A DNA stretch of 64,000 bases from an uncultured Clostridium sp. (GCA_900547475.1 URGW01000019.1:1-64000), one strand, 5' to 3'; counted from the stretch's first letter, positions 35,737 through 45,593 are shown. The notes: generated by a model from the letters alone, not told the origin. Program-made: numbers and translations.

Positions 35737-38700
35737 ATGAAAAAGGCTATAAAAAAGAGTATAATGTTTGCATTTATTTTATTATTTATATTTTATAATA
35801 AGGCTTATGCTAGTGAGAGTTATAATATTAACTTTAATAGTATAGCGATAGATGATGGATTATCACAATCTTTAGCTGAGTATATATATCAAGATAGCTT
35901 TGGATATATATGGATAGGAACTAATGATGGATTAAATAGATATAATGGAAATGAATTTAAATTATATAAAAATATTAAAAATGATAATAATAGTATTAGT
36001 AATAATATGATTAGTTCATTAGTAGAAGATAATGATAAAAATTTATGGATAGGTACTGATGGTGGACTAAATAAAATGAATTTAGTCACTGGAAATATAA
36101 CAAGATACTTAGTTTCAGATGAGGATAAAACTCATTCTAATACTGTTGTAGATGAACTACTATTAGATTCAAAGGGGAGACTTTGGGTTTGTACAACAAA
36201 TGGTTTAAATTTATATGATAATAAGAATGATAAATTTGTAAAAGTAGCAAGTGAATACCTAGAAAATAAAGGGCTTCAAGCTATTGACGAAGATGAAGAA
36301 GGCAATATTTGGATAGCTACAAGGGAGGGGTTATATAGGTATAATCCTAAGAATGATACTATAAAAGAATTTTTTCATGATGAAAATGATAAGAATTCAA
36401 TAAGTGAAAATAATATATTTTCAGTTTATTATGATGAAGGAAAGTTATGGATAGGAACTAAAACAGCTGGATTAAATGTAATGGATCTAAAAGATTATAG
36501 CATAAAGGTATATAAGCATAATTCTAATGATTCTAACTCTATACCAAGTAATCTTATAAGAGACATGCTTAGAGATAAAGATGGTACAATGTGGTTAGCT
36601 ACAGATCAAGGTTTAGTTCGTTTTAATGAGGAAAATGAGGCGTTTTATACATATAAAAGTAACACAGATAAATATAGTATATGTGACGATAATATTATAG
36701 ATTTATATCAGGATAAATCAGGTGTAATTTGGGTAGGAACATTTAATGGAATAAGTAAATTCTCATCTAATAAAGATTTTAAGGTATATAGAAATGATCC
36801 AATAGATGATAACTCATTGAGTAATAGTAGTGTTTGTGGAATATATGAAGATGATGAAGGAGTGGTATGGGTAGGAACATTTAATTCTGGTATAAATAGA
36901 ATAAATAAGGAAAGTGATATAGTTACAAGATATTATAATGATGATAGTACTGATAATTCATTAAGTAGTAATAGAATAAAGGATATAACAGGAATAGAAA
37001 ATGAAATTTGGATTGCTACTGATAATGGTTTAAATAAATATGATAAAAGTACAGAAGAGTTTACTGTTTACAAAAAGTTGGATGATGAAAATAGTATAGT
37101 AAATAATGAGATAAGAGTGTTGTATATTGATAAGGAAGGAGTTCTTTGGATAGGAACTAGGGGCGGAATATGTACATTTGATAGAAAGAGCAAATTTACT
37201 TCATATAATAGTATATTAGAGCAAAATGGTATCTATGAAAAAACGGTTAGTAGTATATATCAAGATAGTGAAGGAATAATGTGGTTTGGACTAGGAAATG
37301 ATGGGGGACTAGTTAAATATAATAAAGAAACAGGTGAAATTATAAATTATTTATATAATGATGAAGATATAAATTCAATAAGTTATAATAATATAAGAAG
37401 TATAGACGAGGATAGTGAGGGGAATATATGGATAGGGACTCAAAGTGGATTAAATAAATTAAATAAGGAAACTGGAAAGTTTACAGTATATACAGATAGT
37501 GAAGGATTATCTAATGATTTTATTTATGGAGTAATAGTAGATAGTAATGATAATGTTTGGGTTAGCACTAATTATGGAGTATCAATGTATAATCAAAAAG
37601 AGGACAAGTTTATAAGATATTATGAAGCTGATGGTTTTGCAACTAATGAATACAATGGATTTTCTTATCATGAAAACAAAGATGGAAATATTTATTTTGG
37701 TGGAGTAAATGGATTAACAGAATTTAATCCATTGGATATTCAACTAAAAATGCAGGTTAGCAATGTAATAGTTGATAGTATAAAAACAAGTGCTGGAATT
37801 GAGCTAAATACAAAAGATAATGTGGTTTTAGAGTATAATTCTAGAGAGTTATATATAAAGTTTTTTATACCTGAATATAAAAATATAAATCAAATGCAAT
37901 ATGCATATAAATTAGAGGGAATGGATAGTAATTGGATATTTGCAGGAAATGAGAACTATGCAAGGTATGCTAATTTAGCTCCAGGAAAATATAAGATGCT
38001 AATAAAAGGAAGAAATTATAATGGGGTTTGGTCTGATGTATCAGAGATAAGTATTAAAGTAAAGAATACTATTTGGAAAACTCCTATAGCGTATATAACA
38101 TATATTATTATTATATTAGTTATAATATATATATATTATAATCAAGTAAAAATATTAGATGCATTAGTGATTCAAAGAACTCAAGAGCTAAATAATAAGT
38201 TAAAAGAAAATAAAAATTTATATAAAAGGCTTATACAATTAGAAAAATATAAAAATAATTATTTTGTTAATTTATCTCACGAACTTAGGACACCTTTAAA
38301 TGTTATTCTATCTATAGAACAATTAATAAGTTCTTTAAATAAAGCTGGTACTAAAATATCTAATGAAAAAATGGAAACCTATATGAATACCTTAAAGGGA
38401 AATTCAAAAAGATTACTAAACTTAATAAATAATATTATTGATACATCTAAAATAGATTCAGGATTTTATAGGTTGGATAAGGTTCAAGTTAATATAGTAA
38501 ATCTTGTTGAAGATACAGCTTTATCTATGGTTGAACTTGCTGAGGTTAAGGGATTAGAAATCATAGTTGACCCAGAGATTGAGGAGTTATTTATAAATTG
38601 TGATAAGTTAGATATAGAAAGGTGTATAATAAACTTAATTGGAAATGCTATTAAATTTACTGAAGCTGGGGGAACAATAACAGTTACTATAAGTGAGTTA

Positions 38701-38937
38701 GACAAAAATGTGAAAATTAGTGTTAAGGATACTGGATTAGGAATAGATGAAAAGTATCATAATAGTATTTTTGATAGATTTGGGCAAGTTAATAGTGATG
38801 AACCTGAAGAATTAGGTGGAAGTGGATTAGGATTAACATTAACTAAAAATTTAATTAATCTTCATGATGGAGAAATTAGTGTAGTTAGTGAAAAGGGAAA
38901 GGGTAGTGAATTTATTATTATATTACCTATACAATAA
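35737..38937 (+). CDS. two-component regulator propeller-domain sensor histidine kinase
   Basis: A 1066-residue membrane sensor. A signal peptide (~8-25) is followed by a long extracellular beta-propeller made of Reg_prop repeats, recognisable by recurring WIGT-x-x-GLN units to ~residue 670. Then come a Y_Y_Y domain (YKLEGMDSNWIFAG), one TM helix (~783-803), HisKA with NLSHELRTPLN (H848), and HATPase with N box NLIGNAIKF and G boxes. No receiver or HTH is fused, unlike Bacteroides hybrid systems of this build. No response-regulator gene lies next to it; 15 bp downstream is a Crp/Fnr regulator, probably in the same operon. Ligand unknown. Confidence 0.93.
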   Translation: MKKAIKKSIMFAFILLFIFYNKAYASESYNINFNSIAIDDGLSQSLAEYIYQDSFGYIWIGTNDGLNRYNGNEFKLYKNIKNDNNSISNNMISSLVEDNDKNLWIGTDGGLNKMNLVTGNITRYLVSDEDKTHSNTVVDELLLDSKGRLWVCTTNGLNLYDNKNDKFVKVASEYLENKGLQAIDEDEEGNIWIATREGLYRYNPKNDTIKEFFHDENDKNSISENNIFSVYYDEGKLWIGTKTAGLNVMDLKDYSIKVYKHNSNDSNSIPSNLIRDMLRDKDGTMWLATDQGLVRFNEENEAFYTYKSNTDKYSICDDNIIDLYQDKSGVIWVGTFNGISKFSSNKDFKVYRNDPIDDNSLSNSSVCGIYEDDEGVVWVGTFNSGINRINKESDIVTRYYNDDSTDNSLSSNRIKDITGIENEIWIATDNGLNKYDKSTEEFTVYKKLDDENSIVNNEIRVLYIDKEGVLWIGTRGGICTFDRKSKFTSYNSILEQNGIYEKTVSSIYQDSEGIMWFGLGNDGGLVKYNKETGEIINYLYNDEDINSISYNNIRSIDEDSEGNIWIGTQSGLNKLNKETGKFTVYTDSEGLSNDFIYGVIVDSNDNVWVSTNYGVSMYNQKEDKFIRYYEADGFATNEYNGFSYHENKDGNIYFGGVNGLTEFNPLDIQLKMQVSNVIVDSIKTSAGIELNTKDNVVLEYNSRELYIKFFIPEYKNINQMQYAYKLEGMDSNWIFAGNENYARYANLAPGKYKMLIKGRNYNGVWSDVSEISIKVKNTIWKTPIAYITYIIIILVIIYIYYNQVKILDALVIQRTQELNNKLKENKNLYKRLIQLEKYKNNYFVNLSHELRTPLNVILSIEQLISSLNKAGTKISNEKMETYMNTLKGNSKRLLNLINNIIDTSKIDSGFYRLDKVQVNIVNLVEDTALSMVELAEVKGLEIIVDPEIEELFINCDKLDIERCIINLIGNAIKFTEAGGTITVTISELDKNVKISVKDTGLGIDEKYHNSIFDRFGQVNSDEPEELGGSGLGLTLTKNLINLHDGEISVVSEKGKGSEFIIILPIQ

Positions 38938-38952
38938 AAAAGGAAGTATTCT

Positions 38953-39633
38953 ATGGAAGAAATGGTTAAAATAATAAAGAAAAATCAATTATTTATTGGA
39001 TTAAGTGATGAAAGTATAAAAAATGTTTTGAAAGAAATCCAATATTATATAAAAACATATAGTAAAGGTGAAATAATTGCCAATGAAGATGATGAATGTA
39101 GAAGCTTATCATTAGTATTGGATGGAACTGTAGAAATACAAAGATTATATTCTAATGGAAAATATATAGTATTAAGCAGAATATTTGAAGGCGATGTATT
39201 TGGAGAAGCCTTAGTATTTTCAAAAGCAAAGACATATCCTGCAACTGTAATAGCATTGAGTGAATGCAAAGTACTCTTTATAAATAAGAGTGATGTATTA
39301 AAAATATGTTCTAATGAAGAAAAAATATTGGAAAATTTTGTTTCGTTATTAAGTGATAAAGTTTTTATTTTAAATTCCAAAATAAAAAGCATATCTTTTA
39401 AAAGTATAAGGCAAAAAGTTATAAACTACATTTTAAATGAAGTAAAGGGGCAAAAAAGCAATTCTATTATATTAAAGAATACTAAAGAGGAGATAGCATC
39501 ATTATTAGGTATTCCAAGACCATCATTATCACGAGAATTAATTAATTTGAGGGATATGAATTATATTGAGTTTAATAGAAAAAAAATAACTATATTAGAT
39601 ATAGAAAGTTTAGAAGAAGAATTATTTAATTAG
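38953..39633 (+). CDS. Crp/Fnr-family regulator, likely controlling hcp (HcpR-like)
   Basis: A 226-residue regulator with an N-terminal cNMP-binding-like beta-barrel (~15-125) and a C-terminal Crp-type helix-turn-helix (EEIASLLGIPRPSLSRELINL, ~180-200). It lacks the four-Cys cluster of Fnr, so a different ligand or haem is expected. AAAGGAAG precedes ATG 38953, 15 bp after the sensor kinase. hcp lies immediately downstream, and the palindrome between them is placed like a class II activator site. In other anaerobes HcpR activates hcp under nitrosative stress, the likely role here (inference). Confidence 0.88.
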   Translation: MEEMVKIIKKNQLFIGLSDESIKNVLKEIQYYIKTYSKGEIIANEDDECRSLSLVLDGTVEIQRLYSNGKYIVLSRIFEGDVFGEALVFSKAKTYPATVIALSECKVLFINKSDVLKICSNEEKILENFVSLLSDKVFILNSKIKSISFKSIRQKVINYILNEVKGQKSNSIILKNTKEEIASLLGIPRPSLSRELINLRDMNYIEFNRKKITILDIESLEEELFN

Positions 39634-39686
39634 AAAAAGAATCTGTAACATATGTTACAGATTCTTTTTTTGTATAGATGTAGAAT
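39634..39686 (+). promoter_or_regulatory. Crp/Fnr-type operator and promoter of hcp
   Basis: TGTAACATATGTTACA is centred at 39651.5. A -10 TAGAAT (39681-39686) with no -35 predicts a start near 39693, so the palindrome is at about -41.5, the class II activator position. The same region forms a 16-bp-arm hairpin with a T-run (39634-39670) and could also terminate the upstream operon. Confidence 0.7.
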
Positions 39687-39732
39687 AATCACATAGAGAT
39701 TAAAAAATACATTTTAAGAGGAGATTTTAAAT

Positions 39733-41379
39733 ATGGAAAATAAGATGTTTTGTTTTCAATGTCAAGAAACTGCAGGATGTGCAGGATGTACTAAGTTTGG
39801 TGTATGTGGAAAAAGTCCAGAACTTGCAAATATGCAAGATTTATTAATATATGCTACTAAAGGATTATCAGAAGTAACAACAAGAATAAGAAAAGAAGGA
39901 AAAAAGATTGATAAAGAGTTAAATCATTTTATTACATTAAACCTTTTTACAACTATTACAAATGCAAATTTTGATAACGAAGTATTTTATGGTAGAGTAA
40001 AGGAAACTTTAAGAGTAAAAAGAGAGTTAATAGAAAAATTAGATAATAAAGAAAATTTATCAGAAGTTGCTTTATGGGAGGCATTTTCAAATGAAGAAAT
40101 GGATAAAAAGTCAAATAGTGATGAGGTTGGAGTTCTTGCAACTAAGAATGAAGATGTAAGATCATTAAGAGAACTTATAACTTATGGATTAAAAGGATTA
40201 TCAGCATATTCAAAACATGCTAATGCTTTAGGATATGATAATGAAGAAATAGATGCATTTATGCAAGAGACTTTAGCTAAGCTTTTAGATGATTCATTAA
40301 CTGTTGAAGAATTAATTGCTTTAACATTAGAAACAGGAAAAGTAGGGGTAGATGGTATGGCATTATTAGATACTGCTAATACTGAAACTTATGGAAATCC
40401 TGAAATAACAAAAGTAAATATAGGAGTAGGTAAAAATCCAGGTATCTTAGTATCAGGACATGACTTAAAAGATATTGAACAATTATTAATTCAAACAGAA
40501 GGAACAGGAGTAGATGTATATACCCACTCAGAAATGTTACCAGCTCACTATTATCCAAACTTAAAGAAGTACAAGCATTTAGTAGGTAACTATGGTAATG
40601 CATGGTGGAAGCAAAGAGAAGAGTTTGAAAGCTTTAATGGACCAATATTAATGACTACTAACTGTATAGTGCCACCAAAGAATGAAAGCTATAAATCAAG
40701 AATGTATACAACAGGAGCAGCAGGCTTCGAAGGTTGTGTTCATATAGAAGCTGATGAAAATGGCGTTAAAGATTTCTCTGCAATAATTGAACAAGCTAAG
40801 AAGTGTAAGGCACCAACAGAAATAGAACAAGGAGAAATTATAGGGGGATTTGCTCATGCACAAGTATTAGCATTAGCAGATCAAGTTGTTGAAGCTGTTA
40901 AAACTGGAGCTATTAAAAAATTCTTCGTTATGGCAGGATGTGATGGAAGAGCTAAATCAAGAAATTATTATACAGACTTTGCAAAAGCTTTACCAAAGGA
41001 TACAGTAATATTAACAGCAGGATGTGCTAAATATAAATATAATAAGTTAGAGCTTGGAGATATAAATGGAATTCCAAGAGTTTTAGATGCAGGTCAATGT
41101 AATGATTCTTATTCATTAGCATTAATAGCATTAAAATTAAAGGAAGTATTTGAATTAGAAGATATTAATGAATTACCAATAGCATTTAATATTGCTTGGT
41201 ATGAACAAAAGGCTGTAATAGTATTATTATCATTATTATATCTTGGAGTTAAGAATATACATTTAGGACCAACACTTCCTGCATTCCTTTCACCTAATGT
41301 AGCTAAAGTTTTAGTTGAAAACTTTGGAATTGGTGGTATTACTAATGTTGAAGATGATTTAAAGATGTTTTTAAAATAA
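39733..41379 (+). CDS. hcp: hydroxylamine reductase / hybrid cluster protein
   Basis: A 548-residue cytoplasmic iron-sulfur enzyme reducing hydroxylamine or NO and limiting nitrosative damage. The N-terminal cluster ligands CFQCQETAGCAGCTKFGVC are followed by ligands of the hybrid cluster: H and E in SGHDLKDIEQ, C in TTNCIVPP, C in GFEGCVHIE, C in AGCAKYKYNKLELGD and the GQCNDSYS Cys. AAGAGGAG precedes ATG 39733. Length and motifs are standard for the strict-anaerobe class. The Crp/Fnr site upstream suggests activation by the neighbouring regulator. Confidence 0.97.
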   Translation: MENKMFCFQCQETAGCAGCTKFGVCGKSPELANMQDLLIYATKGLSEVTTRIRKEGKKIDKELNHFITLNLFTTITNANFDNEVFYGRVKETLRVKRELIEKLDNKENLSEVALWEAFSNEEMDKKSNSDEVGVLATKNEDVRSLRELITYGLKGLSAYSKHANALGYDNEEIDAFMQETLAKLLDDSLTVEELIALTLETGKVGVDGMALLDTANTETYGNPEITKVNIGVGKNPGILVSGHDLKDIEQLLIQTEGTGVDVYTHSEMLPAHYYPNLKKYKHLVGNYGNAWWKQREEFESFNGPILMTTNCIVPPKNESYKSRMYTTGAAGFEGCVHIEADENGVKDFSAIIEQAKKCKAPTEIEQGEIIGGFAHAQVLALADQVVEAVKTGAIKKFFVMAGCDGRAKSRNYYTDFAKALPKDTVILTAGCAKYKYNKLELGDINGIPRVLDAGQCNDSYSLALIALKLKEVFELEDINELPIAFNIAWYEQKAVIVLLSLLYLGVKNIHLGPTLPAFLSPNVAKVLVENFGIGGITNVEDDLKMFLK

Positions 41380-41422
41380 TTAAATAGTTAGAAATAAGCA
41401 ATAAAATTTATTATAATATTTT

Positions 41423-41456
41423 TAGAGTCGGAGATATCCGACTCTATTTTTAAAGT
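41423..41456 (+). terminator. terminator of hcp
   Basis: TAGAGTCGG (41423-41431) and CCGACTCTA (41438-41446), then a T-run. Confidence 0.88.
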
Positions 41457-41475
41457 TAAAATTTAATATAAAAAT

Positions 41476-41528
41476 AAAAACGTTCCTAGAATATATACCG
41501 GGGGAAGGTATTTTTTAGGAACGTTTTT
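41476..41528. other. nested hairpin of 53 nt, terminator or small RNA
   Basis: Outer arms AAAAACGTTCCTA (41476-41488) and TAGGAACGTTTTT (41516-41528) enclose an inner stem ATACC/GGTAT with a G-rich loop. It stands 20 nt after hcp's own terminator. The remaining gene-free stretch to 41853 (~325 bp) holds a weak TCAATTT/AAATTGA stem near 41594 and no ORF or clear promoter that I can support. Confidence 0.6.
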
Positions 41529-41853
41529 AATAGGGGAAAAATTTATTTAATACTTTATGATTAAAGTATAGTATAGAAATTTGTCAATTGTGTTTCAATT
41601 TAATGAAATTGATGTGTTTAAATTAATATAGTAATTGTGCTTGGGTAATAATGTAAAGTGATTTATAATATTTTTATATTAAGAAATATAAAAAAACAGT
41701 ATTAACTAAGATATTTAGTAATATTTTATTTGTTAGAAGAAAATGATTAAGAGCATAAGGAATAGCAAAGGCTATAAATATAGATGTTATAGATTTTGAA
41801 ATAAGAAAATAATTATGAGATAAAAAGAATTAATAGTATATTGGAGGAAGTAT

Positions 41854-43611
41854 ATGAAAAAGAATGCAGCATTAAGAGAATTTAAAAAGTTAAAAAGTCA
41901 AATAAATCAAATAGAAGAAATAGTACATCATTCTAAGGTAGGAGCATTAATAGAACAAGAAACTTCTATTAGAAAGAAGATTAGATTACTTAAAGAAATG
42001 GAGAAAGAAGGATTTAAGGAGTATCAAGATGTATGTGATAGATATGAAGAAATACTAGAAGATGCTTCTAAGAGAATACTTGAAGATTATAATAAAAAAA
42101 ATAATACTGATTTTAATTTTTATGAAGTAGTTAGGGGAAATTACAATACTTTTTTAAATTCAGGTATTATGACAGTTCTTACTAAGCAACATATACCAAA
42201 GCTTATTGGAGAAGCTTTTGAAGAGGCATTTCCAGATAATCCAAAAGATGAATATATTATAACAAGAAGAATGAAAAGAAAAATATATATTCACCTTGGA
42301 GATACAAATACAGGGAAAACCTATAATGCAGTAGAAAGACTTAAAACAGCTAAAAAAGGTGTATATTTATCTCCACTTAGAATTTTAGCATTAGAGAACT
42401 ATGATAAATTAAATAATGAAGGTATAGTTTGTGATTTAATGACAGGTGAGGAAGAAATAATAAAAGAAAATTCAACACATGTTTCTTGTACTATAGAAAA
42501 GGTTAATTTAAAGCAAAGTTATGATATTGCTGTAATCGATGAAATTCAAATGATTAGTGATACACAAAGAGGAATTGCATGGAGTAGAGCTGTTTTAGGA
42601 CTTAGATGTAATGAAATTCATATTTGTGGTGCAATGAATGCTAAGGAATTGTTAATTAAGATATTAGAGGATTGCGAAGATGATTATGAAATTAAGGAGT
42701 ATCATAGAAATATACCTTTATTAGTTGAAAGCAAAAATTTTAGTTATAATGATGTTCAAGAAGGAGATGCTATTGTAGTATTTTCGAAAAAGAGAGTATT
42801 AGAAATAGCACAGGATTATTCTAATAAAAATATAAAGACTAGTATTATATATGGTGATTTACCACCAGAAGTTAGAAAGATGCAATATGAACAATTTATA
42901 AATAAGGAAAATAAAGTTTTAGTAACGACAGATGCTATTGGAATGGGGGTTAACTTACCTATAAGAAGAATAATATTTATGTCTATAAGAAAGTTTGATG
43001 GAGAAGAGGTACGAGAATTAACATCTCAAGAAGTTAAACAAATTGCGGGAAGAGCTGGTAGAAAAGGAATATATGATACAGGATATGTTGCAGGCGTTTC
43101 AGATACTCACAATTTTATTAGTAGAAAATTAGAGGTAAAGGATGAGATTATAAAGCAGGCAGTAATAGGTCCATCAGAAGCAATTTTAACTATAAAAAGT
43201 TTACCACTAAATGAAAAATTAGTATTGTGGAAAACTAGAGAATCAAAGATAGAATACTATACAAAGATGGATATAAGTGAATATCTATTAATATTAGAGA
43301 AAATAAAGAGATATAAGCTTAAAGAAGAAGATCAATGGGATTTATTAAAAGTGCCTTTTGACGTTTCAAGTGAGGAGCTTATGAATAAATTCTTAGAATA
43401 TGTAGATGAGGTATTTGTTGCTAAGTTAGATGAAATAACAAAACCAACATGTTTTACAGGAAATCTTGATGATTTAGAGATTTATTATCAAAAAATTAAT
43501 ATGTATTATTCTTTTTCTAAGATATTTAACCTAAAGTTCGATGTGGATTGGGTATATTCAGAAAGACTTAGAGTTAGCGAAGATATAAATGAAATTTTAG
43601 TGAAAATATAA
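41854..43611 (+). CDS. Suv3-like DExH RNA helicase
   Basis: A 585-residue superfamily 2 helicase resembling mitochondrial SUV3 more than bacterial DEAD-box proteins. The N-terminal ~140 residues are helical/coiled-coil. Motif I is HLGDTNTGKT (~147-156), motif II DEIQ (229-232) in the Suv3-like context DEIQMISDTQRGIAWSRAVLG, motif III GAMNAKE, motif V TTDAIGMGVNLP (~365) and motif VI QIAGRAGRKG (~395). SUV3 unwinds RNA with an exonuclease in the mitochondrial degradosome; a similar RNA role is inferred. GGAGGAAG precedes ATG 41854. It is a single gene, with no nuclease beside it. Confidence 0.88.
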   Translation: MKKNAALREFKKLKSQINQIEEIVHHSKVGALIEQETSIRKKIRLLKEMEKEGFKEYQDVCDRYEEILEDASKRILEDYNKKNNTDFNFYEVVRGNYNTFLNSGIMTVLTKQHIPKLIGEAFEEAFPDNPKDEYIITRRMKRKIYIHLGDTNTGKTYNAVERLKTAKKGVYLSPLRILALENYDKLNNEGIVCDLMTGEEEIIKENSTHVSCTIEKVNLKQSYDIAVIDEIQMISDTQRGIAWSRAVLGLRCNEIHICGAMNAKELLIKILEDCEDDYEIKEYHRNIPLLVESKNFSYNDVQEGDAIVVFSKKRVLEIAQDYSNKNIKTSIIYGDLPPEVRKMQYEQFINKENKVLVTTDAIGMGVNLPIRRIIFMSIRKFDGEEVRELTSQEVKQIAGRAGRKGIYDTGYVAGVSDTHNFISRKLEVKDEIIKQAVIGPSEAILTIKSLPLNEKLVLWKTRESKIEYYTKMDISEYLLILEKIKRYKLKEEDQWDLLKVPFDVSSEELMNKFLEYVDEVFVAKLDEITKPTCFTGNLDDLEIYYQKINMYYSFSKIFNLKFDVDWVYSERLRVSEDINEILVKI

Positions 43612-43616
43612 GATTA

Positions 43617-43660
43617 TAACTATCTCAAAATTATAAAATATAATTTTGAGATAGTTAAGA
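43617..43660. terminator. bidirectional terminator after the helicase gene
   Basis: 19-bp perfect arms (43617-43635 and 43639-43657) around a 3-nt loop, core ACTATCTCAAAATTA. T-runs are weak on both sides. Confidence 0.8.
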
Positions 43661-43730
43661 TTTATGTAATTAATGTTTATCAGTTACTAAATGAAAAATA
43701 CTTTTTTAGGAAAATTATCCTCTACATATT

Positions 43731-45593
43731 TTAAGATTTTTTAGTATTATAATAAGGTTTTAAGTTATTTAAGTATATATTCATTATAAAATCAAGTTGA
43801 TCATTAGTTAATGAATCAAAAGATAATCCAAATAGCTTGTCTTTATTTCTAGCAACTTTACATGGAATAATATTATCATTAATATGTACATTAAGTTTTG
43901 TGTTTAATTTAACATCTAAAGGATCATCTAAACTTATGGCCATTCCTTTTTCTGAGATATCTATTAATGAGCCTGTTAAATTTCCTTGAGCTGTATTAAT
44001 AAAAATACTTATATTTTCCTTAATTGAAATCCTCTCACTTTTTCTATATATAGGATTTTGGTATGCAACTTTAATACAAATTATTGAACCACAAAAATTA
44101 TATATACTCCAGATAATATTAATTAAGTAAGCACCTAAATTAATTTTATTAGTTAATAAATATATGGTTCCTAATATCCAAGCAAGTATAGTAGCAATTA
44201 CAATTAAAATGTGAGATGAAGCCATTTTAAACTGAAATTGTTTTTTATTAGTAGTTATATCTTTAGATGTAACATTGAATTTTAATCTTATGCAAAATAG
44301 CTCTCGTAATATGGAAAGAGTTATATGAGGCGCCATAGCCACTTCATAATAATGAGACCACTTTAAACTTCTTGTCCTAGGAGAAAGTATAGTGAATATA
44401 AGTATTTGTCCTAATAAGAAAGGAATAAACATAGTCAATAAACTTTTTATTGGAGCATCTATAATTAACTTATGACTTAATAAAAAAAATAATGGTGAAA
44501 TTATGTATATAAGTTTTTGAATACTAGAAAGCCAATATACTACACCATCCCAATATGCTATTTTTTGTCCTAATGTTAAATTTTTATTAAATATTACATT
44601 AAATTTCTTTATTACTTGTAGGTTTCCTCTACACCATCTATCTCTTTGTTTAACAAGTTCGGTAAAGGTTGTGGCACTTAAACCTAAAGCTAGTTCTTCA
44701 TTTATAAATTCTGAATCATAACCCTTAGCTTGTAGCAACATACCAACAGCCATATCTTCTGTTATTGAGTAGGTTGGATATCCACCTATTTCCATTACGT
44801 ATTTCTTTCTAAAAACGGCATTTGTTCCAACATGTAAAACTGCATTGTTAGCAGCTCTAGCTTCTTCTACATCCCTCATGAAGAAATCTTGTTCATTAGG
44901 AATTTTTCTATTTAGATTATATTGATACATATCTTGATTATAATAAACTTGAGGGGTTTGTACAAAAGCCATATTTTCGTTGGAGAAATATCCTACAGTT
45001 TTAGTTAAAAAATTTTTCTTTGGAATCATATCTGCATCTAAAACAGCAAATAAATCACCTGTTATTATATTTAGTGCATTATTTATATTTCCTGCTTTTG
45101 CACCTTCATTATTATTTCTAGTAATATAATTAACATTATATTTTATACATAAATTTTTTAGTTCATTTCTATGACCATCATCGCAAACATAAACTTTAAG
45201 TTTATTTTGAGGATAATCTAGTTTTTTGCTAGCTATTATAGTTTTTTGAAGTAAATCTAATGGCTCGTTATATGTACAAATTAATAAATCCACAGATGGA
45301 ATATTCTCTGGAGGATAATTATTCAAGGATTTACTTTCGAGTTTGTAATTTTTACTAAATAAGTATTGAAAATTTATGAATGATATTAATCCTAAAATTT
45401 CAGCTAAATATAAAAAAACTCCAAATATAAAACTTGTAATATCATGGTTAATAGGTATAACAGAGAATCTCCATATTATATATATAATTGAGATAATAGA
45501 ATTTACAATTATTAATATTTTTCTATTCTTTGGTTTTATGGTTGTTATAAGAAATGATATTAACAGTGCTAAAATAGAAATAATTAAATACAT
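43731..45593 (-). CDS. cellulose-synthase-like glycosyltransferase with PilZ domain
   Basis: A 620-residue membrane synthase for an exported beta-glycan. Two to four N-terminal TM helices are followed by a family 2 glycosyltransferase domain with DLLICTYNEP, CDDGHR, VLDADMIP (D-x-D), TED (SITEDMAVGM) and the QRDRW processivity motif. More TM helices follow, then a C-terminal PilZ domain (~525-610) with both c-di-GMP motifs, RKSER and DISEKG. Activity is therefore probably controlled by c-di-GMP, as in BcsA. No BcsB, cellulase or c-di-GMP enzyme gene adjoins. GGGGCGAG before ATG 45593 is only a fair ribosome site. The polymer made is not known. Confidence 0.9.
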   Translation of the reverse strand: MYLIISILALLISFLITTIKPKNRKILIIVNSIISIIYIIWRFSVIPINHDITSFIFGVFLYLAEILGLISFINFQYLFSKNYKLESKSLNNYPPENIPSVDLLICTYNEPLDLLQKTIIASKKLDYPQNKLKVYVCDDGHRNELKNLCIKYNVNYITRNNNEGAKAGNINNALNIITGDLFAVLDADMIPKKNFLTKTVGYFSNENMAFVQTPQVYYNQDMYQYNLNRKIPNEQDFFMRDVEEARAANNAVLHVGTNAVFRKKYVMEIGGYPTYSITEDMAVGMLLQAKGYDSEFINEELALGLSATTFTELVKQRDRWCRGNLQVIKKFNVIFNKNLTLGQKIAYWDGVVYWLSSIQKLIYIISPLFFLLSHKLIIDAPIKSLLTMFIPFLLGQILIFTILSPRTRSLKWSHYYEVAMAPHITLSILRELFCIRLKFNVTSKDITTNKKQFQFKMASSHILIVIATILAWILGTIYLLTNKINLGAYLINIIWSIYNFCGSIICIKVAYQNPIYRKSERISIKENISIFINTAQGNLTGSLIDISEKGMAISLDDPLDVKLNTKLNVHINDNIIPCKVARNKDKLFGLSFDSLTNDQLDFIMNIYLNNLKPYYNTKKS

